Positions 1 through 11,240 of a stretch of DNA of 64,000 nucleotides are shown one piece after another. The DNA is from Sipunculus nudus. Its lineage: Eukaryota; Annelida; Sipuncula; Golfingiida; Sipunculidae. Both the position numbers and the translations under genes were made by a program. The stretch is from NCBI GenBank assembly GCA_026874595.1, contig CM049307.1, positions 55,757,870-55,821,869 of the forward strand. The letters are read 5' to 3'. The first letter of the stretch is position 1, and each line of letters starts with the position of its first letter. The notes under the pieces were generated by a model, which had not been told where the DNA came from, ran no database searches, and worked only from the letters and a program-made list of their open reading frames with translations.

Positions 1-149
1 GTGTTTGTGTGTACGTGTGTGTTTGCGCGTGTATGTGCCCGCGCTTGTCTTATAAATTTATTACACTGACCATGAAATTAAATGATTTGCCACGACACGG
101 TAAGTGCTCTAACGTGGAAGTTTTGAGATGTTGGATCACGTGTACTTAC
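1..149 (-). other. Intron of Sar1-like gene (partial)
   Basis: This is the 5' part of the intron that follows coding exon 2 of the minus-strand Sar1-like gene. The first 40 bases are a GT-rich simple repeat. The exon 2 donor on the minus strand reads T|GTAAGT and ends this segment. Nothing else is recognisable. Confidence 0.6.
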
Positions 150-275
150 ATGGCAGGCCGGTAGGCGTCGCCTGTGTCAGGAGCCCTGTCTTCAGTTTGT
201 GCAGCAGGGTCGTTTTCCCGGCGTTATCCAGACCCAAGAACAGCAGGGTGGCGTTCTTCTTATACCAGAATGGTA
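150..275 (-). CDS. SAR1: Sar1-like GTPase, coding exon 2 (P-loop exon)
   Basis: The exon encodes [20 protein letters not shown] and continues through LLHKLK to a PTGLP motif. The GLDNAGKT P-loop (about residues 29-36) is the nucleotide-binding signature of the Arf/Sar family. The flanking YKK, LLFLG and LLHxLK residues are typical of Sar1, the small GTPase that starts COPII coat assembly at the endoplasmic reticulum. The Thr of the PT pair (about residue 53) corresponds to the Mg-coordinating switch I threonine. The usual Sar1 PTLHPT motif is changed here, so this is a divergent member or paralogue. The minus-strand acceptor is CTCACAG|TA and the donor is T|GTAAGT. The exon starts and ends in phase 1, and the incoming phase matches exon 1 at 947..989. 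Later exons, with the DxxG and NKxD motifs, lie outside the window. An Arf-like protein is the main alternative. Confidence 0.85.
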
Positions 276-946
<671 letters not shown>

Positions 947-989
947 GTAAATAGCTGATTGCACTCGATAACCAGTCCCACAGAAACAT
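947..989 (-). CDS. SAR1: Sar1-like GTPase, coding exon 1 (N-terminal helix)
   Basis: This short exon encodes MFLWDWLSSAISYL plus the first base of the next codon. The donor is TTAC|GTGAGT, phase 1. Joined to exon 2, the split codon becomes Leu and the protein reads on into PFWYKK. That matches the layout of Sar1 N-termini: an aromatic, amphipathic helix with a D-W pair, used for membrane insertion, followed by YKK and the P-loop. The ATG at 989 is the first ATG in its frame; the longer open frame upstream starts only at a GTG near 1190 and is probably 5' untranslated. The exact fit of phase and family pattern is the main evidence. Transcription runs to the left, away from axin. Confidence 0.8.
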
Positions 990-2114
990 TTTAGGACTAG
1001 CAGAGGTCCCGTGTTCCTTCAGTAAGTTATTTTCGTTTCTGAATGTAAAATAATGGCACGTTGGGGTTATATACCCATTACGTGTACATGAAAATGCTGT
1101 GTCGTGGACATGGTTGGCAGGGCACACTGATGTCAACAAATACACGTGGAGGAAAACACGTCCATTGACTATGTCGCCCTCTAGTGGCACTTAGGGGAAC
1201 GATAACACAATACTCCGTACCTCCTGTTCAACCCTCTGTCAACTTGTCAACTGCATTTCACTGGCCTCAAGAAGTATGTCCCGGTAAATAGTTTGACATG
1301 AGTGAACGGCACATATATAGATCTGTTCTCAGGTCAAATATTGCACCAGCATATAATCTGTGTATTATTTTGTGTTGTGTCCTGCATGTCGCTAGTGTCG
1401 CCAGTCTGACTAGAGGAACCCGAATTATATGATTAGCCCTAAATTCTTCACTCACACGAAAGGCTAAACTCATTACTGTATATCAAAATTTACAAAATTT
1501 ATACTGTGGTTGGCTTTTTGGGTGTTCCTCCGTGAATATAATTACAGTTCAACAGTCGTTCATATATACTGTGGCCGCACTGGTGTGTCATGTACGTTAT
1601 ATGTATGTTTATATCGACGCAAGTCAAAAGGTAGCCCATAAGAATGAACTCCTCAATTGCTTTTTTTTTTCAGTGACTGACGCATTGTGGAGTCCATAGA
1701 TTGCACCTGCAGTTAACTGTGATTAAAACACTCCATACACAACTGTGAGATTTAACATATATCCATTGATTAATGTTCAGTACATCTATGTGTATTGTAT
1801 ATTTGACCACTAGAAAACATTACTGTTCTCTTCTCAGCCCTATTTTGCACCAAGGAAGTTAAAATATGAACATAATAGTACACAGGCCTAAAGCCTTATA
1901 CAGGACTGCCACCAAATGCAAGATGTCTACCGGGGCTGTTAATGCTTCAATTCTCTCTGGACAAATACTATCAGTTGTTGATGTTACAGGTGCTTCATGC
2001 TTTCCAGAATTGTTATTTTTTATTACAGGCCTTTCGACATACAACATTATGTGAACTTAAAAACCATAGGAAATATTTTTATTTAATTTTCTTTCTAAGA
2101 GTAACAGATCGTAT
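990..2114. other. 5' flank of Sar1-like gene
   Basis: The segment should contain the 5' untranslated region and promoter of the minus-strand gene. It holds one CTCF-like motif (listed separately) and, at 1503..1516, 14 bases identical to the tip of the inverted-repeat element at 17419. No coding region or clear core promoter was found. Confidence 0.4.
1173..1189 (-). promoter_or_regulatory. CTCF-like site near the Sar1-like start
   Basis: On the minus strand the bases read CCACTAGAGGGCGAC, which fits the vertebrate CTCF core consensus CCASYAGRKGGC. It lies about 185 bp upstream of the Sar1-like ATG. Binding in this organism is unproven; a single short motif can occur by chance. Confidence 0.35.
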
Positions 2115-2225
2115 CGTGCTATAACCCCAGTTAGCCCTTTGATGGGCCGGCGACGCAACAGAAACCTGAAACCTGTTGCGTCGACGTCGGCGGCTAGTCA
2201 AAAGGCTGATGTTATAAATAACACG
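2115..2225. repeat. Fold-back (palindromic) element
   Basis: The core is a perfect 11 bp inverted repeat (CGACGCAACAG at 2151..2161 against 2173..2183) around an 11-base spacer. Imperfect complementarity extends outward to CGTG-type ends, so almost the whole 111 bp can fold into one hairpin. It resembles a very small non-autonomous inverted-repeat element. No coding potential. Confidence 0.65.
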
Positions 2226-2549
2226 GGATCCTTTTTATTACCCGTCTGTAATGGACAATACTTTCCAGTTACTGTGCAGTTTACTTTATGGTGAGATCAC
2301 GAAAATTAAACCTTTGCGAAATATTGAAGAAAATAAAACCGCGATAAAATAACCTCGCAAATATGAAGTCAGACACAGAAAGTGGTACATGGTCTGTATC
2401 AAGCGGTTTGTTTTCATTATATATAAGGACATAAAAAGGCACTTTATCTGTGTTTTTTTTTCGGTTACCAGCACAATATGTCCATTTTATTCTCCATTTC
2501 TGTCATCTGCTCATTAAATTGTGATAACCAGTGATGAGTTCACATTTTT

Positions 2550-2632
2550 AAGGACTCGGACTCGAGAAAGTCCAGGACTCGGGCTCGGAGGTTAGGACTC
2601 GAGAAATCAGGGTAAGTCCATCACGAGTCCTG
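2550..2632. repeat. Degenerate GGACTC array, left part
   Basis: The segment is built from imperfect copies of GGACTC/GGACTCG. The same pattern resumes at about 3215..3365, on the other side of a microsatellite and an inverted-repeat element. Confidence 0.7.
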
Positions 2633-2710
2633 TAAATTAACTATATACTATAGTCACATACTATAAGATGCTTGTGCTTGTGCGAAATACTTAAAGAGTA
2701 CTACAAAAAA

Positions 2711-2921
<211 letters not shown>

Positions 2922-2984
2922 AGGTGGAGTTACCCTCCGGTGTAAAGTGCTCTATGGCCTTCAGTTAAGGTCACAACACTGAAG

Positions 2985-3165
2985 AAAAACAACACTGTAA
3001 ATTCACTTTACAGACTGACGGGATGCGACCTGATCATCAGGTGAATGTTGTTAGAATCCTATCAAATATTCTATAACAACATCCACTTGTAGGATTCTAA
3101 CAACATTGAGTTGATGATCAGGTCGCATCCCGTCAGTCTGTAGTGAATTTACAGTGTTGTTTTTC
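2985..3165. mobile_element. MITE-like element with long terminal inverted repeats
   Basis: The arms 2985..3060 and 3091..3165 are inverted copies of each other over about 75 bp with few mismatches. Shared blocks include the ACAGACTGACGGGATGCGAC region and its complement. The spacer is about 30 bp. Size and structure suit a miniature inverted-repeat transposable element. No clear target-site duplication could be assigned, because both flanks are low complexity. Confidence 0.8.
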
Positions 3166-3214
3166 ACGTGATAATCTCAAATTTTCATTTTTGATTTCAC
3201 TTGAATAGGAGATT

Positions 3215-3365
3215 TGTATCAGACTCGGATTTGGACTCAGGTTCAAAAGGACTCGGACTCGAAAAGGTGGATTTGGAATCGAATCTCGAGGACATGGACT
3301 TGGACTTGGACTCGAGCAGCCTGTACTCGGACTGGCGCTCGGACTCAGATGGTGTGGATTGGACT
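3215..3365. repeat. Degenerate GGACTC array, right part
   Basis: Imperfect GGACTC/GGACTTG units continue the pattern of 2550..2632. In one plus-strand frame this reads as an Asp/Ser/Leu-rich peptide of about 80 residues, but that follows from the hexamer and is not evidence for a gene. Confidence 0.7.
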
Positions 3366-3543
3366 ACATCGCCGATAATAACATTGGTTGCCTGTTTCCA
3401 CAAATTTTATATTGTTAATGCTTTGATTAAAATATATTTTATGAATTAATTTTATTTTATTGTGCGAAAATGCTGTTACATTGAGCATTTATAACCGTTT
3501 TTAATATATTTAATTAATGTATGCTATGTTAAAAAAGACTATA

Positions 3544-3928
3544 CTTCAGTTAGGCCCTACGAATAATTGAATTTAAATTCATAAAACTCGGGCATTGCAG
3601 AGTCCTAAGCGATGGATGGTATACAGGAAAAACACATGAACGGACGCACACCCTGCTGGCGAAGGCTATAAATACACTCTCATTAAAAGAGTAGTATTCA
3701 GTTTGAAATTAAAGGAAAATGAAAGATTAATTACGTGAACATATGTAAATGAGACTAACATTTATTACCTCGTCTTATTCTGCACTGTACTTGAAGAATG
3801 CTCTGAGAATGTGGCGAGTAATACAAAAAAAATCGATAAAACTATAAATATATACCTTTAACTGCGACTTCAGTTAGGTCCTACGAATAATTGAACTTAA
3901 ATACTTCCACCCCGGGCACGTCAGAGTG
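3544..3928. repeat. Direct repeat pair, about 60 bp copies 324 bp apart
   Basis: Bases 3544..3578 and 3868..3902 match at 33 of 35 positions, starting CTTCAGTTAGG. Weaker similarity continues for about 25 bp through a CGGGCA...CAGAGT block. Either a local duplication or parts of two copies of a dispersed repeat. Confidence 0.7.
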
Positions 3929-4122
3929 GTTGGCCCAGAAGAAATTTAAAAAAAAATACGATAAAAGGAACATACAATACAAGGCGTGCACCTTGCAGTT
4001 GTGCCTTAGGCTGTACCAGGAACATATCGCAGTGTCGCCACCTGATGGGTAATTACTAAACTAAACACCAATGCCAAGGTACTTTTTTATGTGTAAAATT
4101 ACGTGCAATGTTTTCCCAGCCA

Positions 4123-4156
<34 letters not shown>

Positions 4157-7100
4157 TAAAACACCGCTGCCATAGAAATTCTACAGTAAGATGGCCTTAT
4201 ACAGTCCTGCTGACGTAGTAACAGGTCCACATAGGCGAGTTGGTCATGGGGAACGCCATATAGTTACAAAGGTGAATCAAATGTCAGATGTACCAGTACT
4301 TTATAGTACATTTTAGTCACCACCTCACATATGCACTTGATGAGACTGTAAGCTCCAAACAATATGTATTTGTAAAAGAAAGATACCTCATAATAATCTG
4401 GGGTATCTCATATTTTTTAGACATGGTTCAGTTATGTGCAAGTGAGGCAAAAAGACTAAATTTAGTATTCCCTCCGACCTGCATGTCCCTAAAAATACAG
4501 GAATAATAGAAAACAAAGCCATTCACTGCCAAAACGCTCACATGGATTACGTCATGGCGGTTGAAGAAGTATGGCCTGTTTTTTTTTAACCAAACTACTC
4601 CATCCCCCCACCCCCCACCCCCCCAAAAAAACAAAAACAAAAACAAAAAGAATTATATCCAAAAAGCACTTCCTATTTCCAATATGTTTTTGTTGGGTTA
4701 AAAATGAGATATATACTGAGAACATTTGCTTATAGAACATGTACTTATATAACCTGTACTTAATACCATAGAATATTTACTTATAGAACATGTACTTATA
4801 GAACTTGTGCACCATGGTGCTAAAGATTTAATGGCCTAGTATCTGACGACTGTTTACTTAAGATTATCCCTTGGACCCCTATAGTGAAAACAGTCCAGAA
4901 ACCGACGATCCCACCGCACACAGACTGTTGGCTTTCTTAATATCTACGTGTTTTAAACACGTGAAAAAGGGCGCCAAAATTCTCCAAACGCATTTAACAA
5001 GGACAACTGGCAACAATTTAGAGTTTTTGCAAAGCGTCTTTTGCAACGACTGACTTTTCAACGTTCTCGCATATGCACGGGCATCAATACAGGGGGTGAG
5101 GGTGGGTGGTATATAAACCCCTACTTTTTAGGTAAATAAACACCTACTTTTTAGCGGGGGGGGGGGGGTCAATGTAATCATCCTCCCAAAATGATATTCA
5201 GAACATAATATTTATATTTTGGAAATGAAATATATGAAAAATTATAATTATAGACTTTGGTTAACAATGAAATATTGAATATCTAAAACTGGTTTCGAAT
5301 AAACATATACTTGAATCTATACCTTATTTTTTAAAACCATATACTTAATTGTAATATATTTTTTAAACGTGTCACAGAAAATAATAAAAGGTATATTATA
5401 AATATATACTATGCATGCGTGTGTGTGTGTTTATAAAAAGGTTGCCCCAACTTTCATTACCCTCCCACGCCTGTTTGCCCCCCCCCCCACTTGAAGATAA
5501 ATTGACGCCACTGAGTATATGCAACCAACCACCTTAGGTTTCGTGGTTTTTCAGTTTGTCAACATGTACCGAGTTTCAAAACATCTTGTTGATAAACATG
5601 GACCTACATCCCTCAAAGAGCCTTAAAAAGAACTTATCTTAATAGGAATCACCTGTGGCTCATTAATATGAACAGAGAGTAAGCCACATAAATTCTACAG
5701 AAAGGTTAGCTGCCACAATGTCCGTAATAACGATAGCAAGTTTCTTTTTAAGGGTTAAGCGATTGTATCTTGTTATATAATGGCACTTAACTTAATGCAT
5801 GGGCAGGCGATGAAACGCCCGCCCATCATAGGTCATAAGGCTTTGAGAACGCCCGAAGGTAGGCGCCCCCTGTTGAGCACCTTCCATCTAACGCTCTTAA
5901 CTGAATCATTCGTGTGTTGTAGCAACCGCTTTGCTTTTATGACATAATAATTACAGAGCTTCACGAGACAATTGTCTTAACTTGCCCTTTCTTCATCTAT
6001 AGCTCGGTTGAAAATACACTAAAACATGTCATTTATTTTTCCTGAAGACAGGTGTACCGGGACCTGTGTTGGTGGCTCGCCCACGGTTTCTTATTTCAGG
6101 ATCTTAAGTATACTGCCTTTGAGCTAGTTTGGATATTTAAAATCCTCTTACCATTCTTCTTTTGACACTCACGCTTGCCTAGCAAAGCCTGTCTATAGAG
6201 TAAATCGTCAAGAAACCAATGACTCTGGTATTCTTATTTGGTATATTAGATATATAGTTTGAGCCTGCAAGTACACCTCCGCCAGATTTATAATGAAACT
6301 TTTTTTGTGCTCTACAAAGAATATATGTGTCACGATTCGCCAACCACATGGCTGGATTAAAGCTGGGTCAGCTCTATAGAACAAAACTTCTCTAAAATCA
6401 GTAAATCACTGAATAACAGTGGTCCTTGGCAGGGTTAAAGAATTTGCCCTCATATTGCCCTCAAATTGAAAAGGAAGCCTTAAAATTAAAGTATATTTTG
6501 GTTACCCAGGTTACCTCCAAAATTTAATGGACTATTAATCTAACATTCCGTATAATTTAGTGAACATCTGTTTATAATTTTATAATAACCAATCAAATAC
6601 CCAATAACCAATCTCGGGGGGGGGGGGGGGGAACATAACACCTTCGGCAATTGGCGGAAGTTCAATAACGGACCGTTGATTGGTAAGGGATGGGATTTCT
6701 CCACGTTGGGAATTTCGAATATAACACTTATTTACACTATCCTGATGTGGACCTTGGGACCGGGGAAGTGGGATGACCGACCATTTTTATAGAAGACTTG
6801 AGAGTTTAATTCTTTATCAAGTCTCCCCCGTAGGCTTACATGGGTTGATGAGTTTATTTCTATATCCACATTTGGGTTGTTGTTTTTGTGGGTGGACTTC
6901 CTTAGGCCTCCCTGGGTGCACCGATTTAAATTTAAAAAAAAAATTTTTTTTCCTTCCGCTTTTTTATGTTTCCTCTAGATCTCCAATATGTCTGATTTTC
7001 AAAAGCTTAAATTGACGCAAAATTTAAGTCATAGGTCACAGATTTGCACTTGATATATTTTTTTTTATTTTGACCGTATCACCAAGGCCGTACACTATAT

Positions 7101-7764
7101 ACCGTATTTTCTTTTATAGCCTACCTCTGTCCGTGTGTGCACTAGATCTCCAACAGTAGTTGAAACTGGGCACAATATTAGTGTTCGGCGACTGATTTGC
7201 ACCTGTTATTTATTTATTAAACCATAATTTTATTTCCAAAGCCGTACACTCCATAGTGGGGTGTGGTGATGGGATTGGGGGTGGGGTAGGGGGTCTTCTC
7301 TTGCGATGGCTCTGCGATTGCATACAATTTCTATGACTTTTGTCCAATAATTTATGACCGCGAGGGTTGAACTCCCGTGTATAACCACTGAAACTCCTAC
7401 CTGCGGAAGATTTTTAAAATGGAAATTCTATGTCTGTAGACCAATAGGCCTACCACTTGATCATTTAATGACGTTCCTGCGACTCTACATTAGTGGTGGC
7501 GACATCTAGTGTCTGTTTCTTGGACTATAATTTCGAAAGGTTTATGTTGCAGTTGTAACAGTCGACCACGAATTTCATTTCATTAACTGGCAGATTTAAT
7601 TTGTCACATCTAGTTCCTTCTCAGCATTATTGGATGCACACCAGGTATAATATGCTTCCATGCTGGACCATTAGTTATCAAGTACACGTGTAACACTAAT
7701 ATGTACAATGCAAGTACTACACATTTCGAACCCAAGGATAAGCACCAATTACACAAACGTCACT
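3929..7764. other. Intergenic, repeat-rich, no gene seen
   Basis: The segment contains an AC dinucleotide run (4126..4154) and small tandem copies of an ACATGTACTTATA-type unit (about 4735..4805). Poly-G/C runs lie at 5156..5168, 5478..5488 and 6616..6631. A GC-rich hairpin at 5795..5828 has 14 bp arms with two mismatches. A CTCF-like GGCGCCCCCTGTTGA lies at about 5862..5876. The short open frames show no recognisable domain. Confidence 0.6.
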
Positions 7765-8180
7765 CCTGAAATACTAGCATGGATGTAAACAACAAAAAAA
7801 CAATTATAGTTGGCGCCACAAGTCTTGTATGCAACAAAACTATCCGCGATATATAGATATGCATAATTTCAGGCTGATATGTCATTATTGTAGGTGGTGC
7901 CACCAGTTTTGTATACAACGAAGCTATCCATGAGGTATTTATATGCCAAATTTCAGGCTGATATATCAAATCCCTCCTGAGAAATAAGCAGGGACATACA
8001 ATGTCCAAACATTATTGAAGACTGCGCCGCCAGTCTTGTATACGAAGAAGCTGTCCAATATGTATAGATATGCACAATTTCAGGCTGGTTTATCAAATCC
8101 CTCCTGAGAAATAAGCAGGTGCACACACTGTGCAAAAATTATTTTAGGTAGCGACACCAGTCTTATGTAGGAGAATTTCA
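7765..8180. repeat. Degenerate tandem repeat, about 80-130 bp units
   Basis: Four units begin with a GGCGCCACnAGTCTTGTAT-like block at about 7811, 7892, 8022 and 8145. Each is followed by a conserved ATTTCAGGCTGATAT block. Two adjacent units also share a TCAAATCCCTCCTGAGAAAT block that the first lacks. Similar arrays lie inside Helitron-like elements of molluscs, but no element ends were identified here. Confidence 0.75.
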
Positions 8181-9064
8181 TAAAAGAGGGATGGACAGGC
8201 CAACATTTTAGGCAGATACATCAAAGTTATCTTGAGTCAGGTGAACTGGGCTGACCAAGCTCAGCTCAGGCAGGCAGTTGCCCGAAGTCAAGCAAAGCTA
8301 ATTTTAAGCTGTAGCTACTGCACTCAGTGAACTCTTGACCTGTTCCTGGCTGTACTGAGTGAACTCTTGACCTGTTGGAAAATCTGATACAGTTGACAGT
8401 CTGCCAGGCTATTTATAGATACAGCCAAAATGTAGGCAAGTTGCCAATCTGTTTATACATACTGAAAGTATGACTACAATGCTTCTATCAAGCTACATAT
8501 TCATAAGATTTTTTTTTATCAAAATAACAGATAATAACAGATGCCTATTGAAAGCAAAATTAGAATAAAGATATATTTTATTCATGGATTTATCTTACAT
8601 GTAAGCTGGATATGGAACCAGTTATTTTTGTTGTCTGTACAGCTCTGCTTATATACCCAAAGAGCTCAGTTTTTAATACAATAAATCTACAAGCTTAGTT
8701 TACCAAGTATATCACAGTTCTTTCATTGATATAGTCCAATAATTCTGAAAAAAAAATCATTTAAGCAAACTTGAACACCTTAGAATAATTTTGTGTAATG
8801 TAACAGCAGTTGAAACAACAGTTTTGCAGAAGAAGACTCAATTGAAGCCCTCTGTTCGAAATGGGCTTACTAATGGCCACAAGACCAACTTAAGCTTTCT
8901 ATGACGCTACCAAAAATCAAGGAACCCAATCTATTCTTATACAATTAAAGAACCCTACCCTAGGACAATCATGTGAAAAATTAAACCATTCAGCTTGATA
9001 GTCTTATCATAAAACATATTTTATCTGAGAAAAAGGCTAAAATTACAAAATTTTTGTTCGTAAA
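8181..9064. other. Intergenic segment, nothing recognised
   Basis: AT-rich sequence between two degenerate tandem arrays. A short direct repeat (GTGAACTCTTGACCTGTT, at about 8327 and 8358) is the only clear local structure. Confidence 0.5.
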
Positions 9065-9990
9065 AAAAATGCAGATGGCGCCACAAAACCTCAGTTTCAA
9101 ATATGAGTCATGTGACCAACATTTGAACAAAACTTGGTAATGTTATAGCTCCTACCGTTTCTGAGGTAGTTATGTTAGTATATGCTTACTAGTCCAAATG
9201 ACTAAGTTCAAATTCCTGTAACTCTGTCGAAATCCATCGAACCAAAACAATTTGAACAAACTTGAGGGAGCTTGTCTTTTGGATAATTTCTGTGAAATAT
9301 TGAACGATTTCGCTGAATGATTTCGGAGGAGATTTTCACAGGTTTTCTTGCTTTTTCTCCGTAAAATATAAGTTGCAAGTGGCGATAAAAAAAAGCTCAA
9401 TCCCACAACATTTGATGTGTGACTGATTTCTGCGTAAAATTTGGGGATGCTAGCTTCTGCTATTACTGAGAAATTATGGTATAATGGACTGGTGACCGAT
9501 GACCCTCGTACAAAAAGGTCGATGCAGGTGGCGCTACCAATACCTCAATTTAAATATAACTTATGTGACCAACATTTGCATAAAATTTGGCGATGATAGC
9601 TCCAGCTGTTTCTGATATTGTAATTTTTTAGTATGCTTTTTCGCAAAATGACTAAGTGCAGCTTCCTTTAGCTAAAAATCACCAAAGTGGAACCTTTCGA
9701 ACAAACTTTAGAGAGATTGTTCCTGGGATCATGTTTGTGAAATATTGGACAATTTGGCTGAACAGTTTCGGAGAAGAAGATTTTTAAATTTTATTTTTTT
9801 AGCTTTTCCGTTATAAAATCTTAGTAAATGCGAATAGTAAAAAAATAAAATCCGATAGAGTTTTTTTAGATGACTGATTTTTTTCATAAAATTTGGTATT
9901 GCTAGCTCCTGCCGTTTTGAGAACGTATAGGTTAACGTACAGACAACCGCCATCGCATAAGCTCACAGGTTCGCTAAATATGCGGACGGC
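9065..9990. repeat. Degenerate tandem array with GGCGCC-type unit starts
   Basis: Related units start near 9073, 9380, 9530 and 9830. They share a TGTGACCAACATTTG or TGTGACTGATTT block, an AAAATTTGG block and a GCTAGCTCCTGCCGTTTCTGA-like block, in the same order. The segment ends near a GGACGGCGCCGCCAC motif. Short minus-strand frames with similar peptides are by-products of the repeat. Confidence 0.7.
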
Positions 9991-10294
9991 GCCGCCACTC
10001 CGATGTATAAAAAATTAAGCTGTACACGATGTTCGGTCATACTGTTATTCAGAACATTCCTTACATGTCCTTGTCCTTAACATTATTGAGATATTATATA
10101 TATATAATTTTTTGCTATTTCAAAAATAGACCAGCTCAAAGTGCAGGTCACTCTCGTAGTAATGATCATGAGGTCAATTTAAACAGGTCTCGGCCTGTGA
10201 CCTTCGTTAGTCTCTCTCGTCTTGGGATCGAAAAATTTATCGTTTGAACATTTTAACTAGAGCTGCAATCTGAGGAATAAAAACCTCCGCCATA

Positions 10295-10545
10295 AATAGG
10301 GTCCGTATTGTGGGATGCTCCGAACACCCTGTTTGCATGCATTCTCTCATTTGGTCCATATTACCTGCAGGTTCATTCGTGCATAAGTAAATGTACATTA
10401 ATATGCCTTGATAAAATTCCTGAATCTTGATGAAGTGCCGGATCCGCACCAAAAAAATCTAATCAGTTCGTTCCCGCAATACCCTACATGAAATTATCAT
10501 GAGATTCCGTTCATGATGCGGTGAGTCATGTTGTTTACAATTTAA
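10295..10545 (+). repeat. Dispersed repeat family A, copy 1
   Basis: It has the ordered blocks GTTTGCAT, AGGTTCATTCGTGCA, CCTGAATC, AATCTAATC, GAGATTCCGTTCATGA and GAGTCATGTTGTTTACA. The same series recurs at 10945, 29262 and 38612. The ...CCGTTCATGA...GAGTTATGTTG... signature resembles the 3' parts of widespread degraded retroposons of marine animals; this assignment is from memory. Confidence 0.7.
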
Positions 10546-10944
10546 GAAAAGGAGGGTTCAAGGGTGATTAATGGCAAAACTTTAAGGCCCCCGCATCCGG
10601 AAAAGGAGGGTCCATGCAGGCCGCAAAAAAATGGTCTGAATTCTTTAAAAAAAAGGGCGGTGGTGATATAAATGTGTTCGTGCTTATTACAATGTCAGCA
10701 AAAGTGTCAGATTTGCAAGCATGGGCAGGCGCGCTTTTACCATGCATTTATATATACATGTTCCAATGACTGTATGCATGACATGTATATGACAGTTTGC
10801 CCAATAAGTAATAAGAAGATATTATGTTGCTGTTTCATCTATATCATTTTCAATCAATACCTTGTTCACTTAAGCACTCAATTGTACACTTTCACTTTTG
10901 CAGTACGTCATAATTTTACAATCCGTATCTGAAACTATAGAAAT

Positions 10945-11240
10945 CTGCTCCCGAAACCTTGTTTGCATTCACTAATTCTCAAATTCTCAGGTTCATTCGT
11001 GCACAAGTGACTCTACAATTGTGAAGATTACATGATCACGTTTATGAACCCGGACCATGTGCCGGTCCACGTCCCCTAATCTAATTGCCATTCCCGAAAT
11101 TCCATGAAAATTTCATAAAATTCCAATCAAAATTGCTAGAGTTATATTGTTAACAAATACGCAAACACGTATATACACATTTACGAACATGATCGGGGAC
11201 CAAAGCAAGTCTTTCTGACTGGCGGAGGCAATAAATTTGT
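10945..11240 (+). repeat. Dispersed repeat family A, copy 2
   Basis: A more diverged copy, with GTTTGCATTCACTAA, AGGTTCATTCGTGCACAAGT and a terminal GGCGGAGGCAATAAA block. It has the same orientation as copy 1. Confidence 0.65.

Noticed and set aside
1503-1516. 14-base match to the tip of the 17419 MITE
   Set aside because: No second terminal repeat or clear body nearby; too short to call an element.
3201-3449. Asp/Ser/Leu-rich 82-codon frame
   Set aside because: Produced by the degenerate GGACTC hexamer array; no splice signals or domain.
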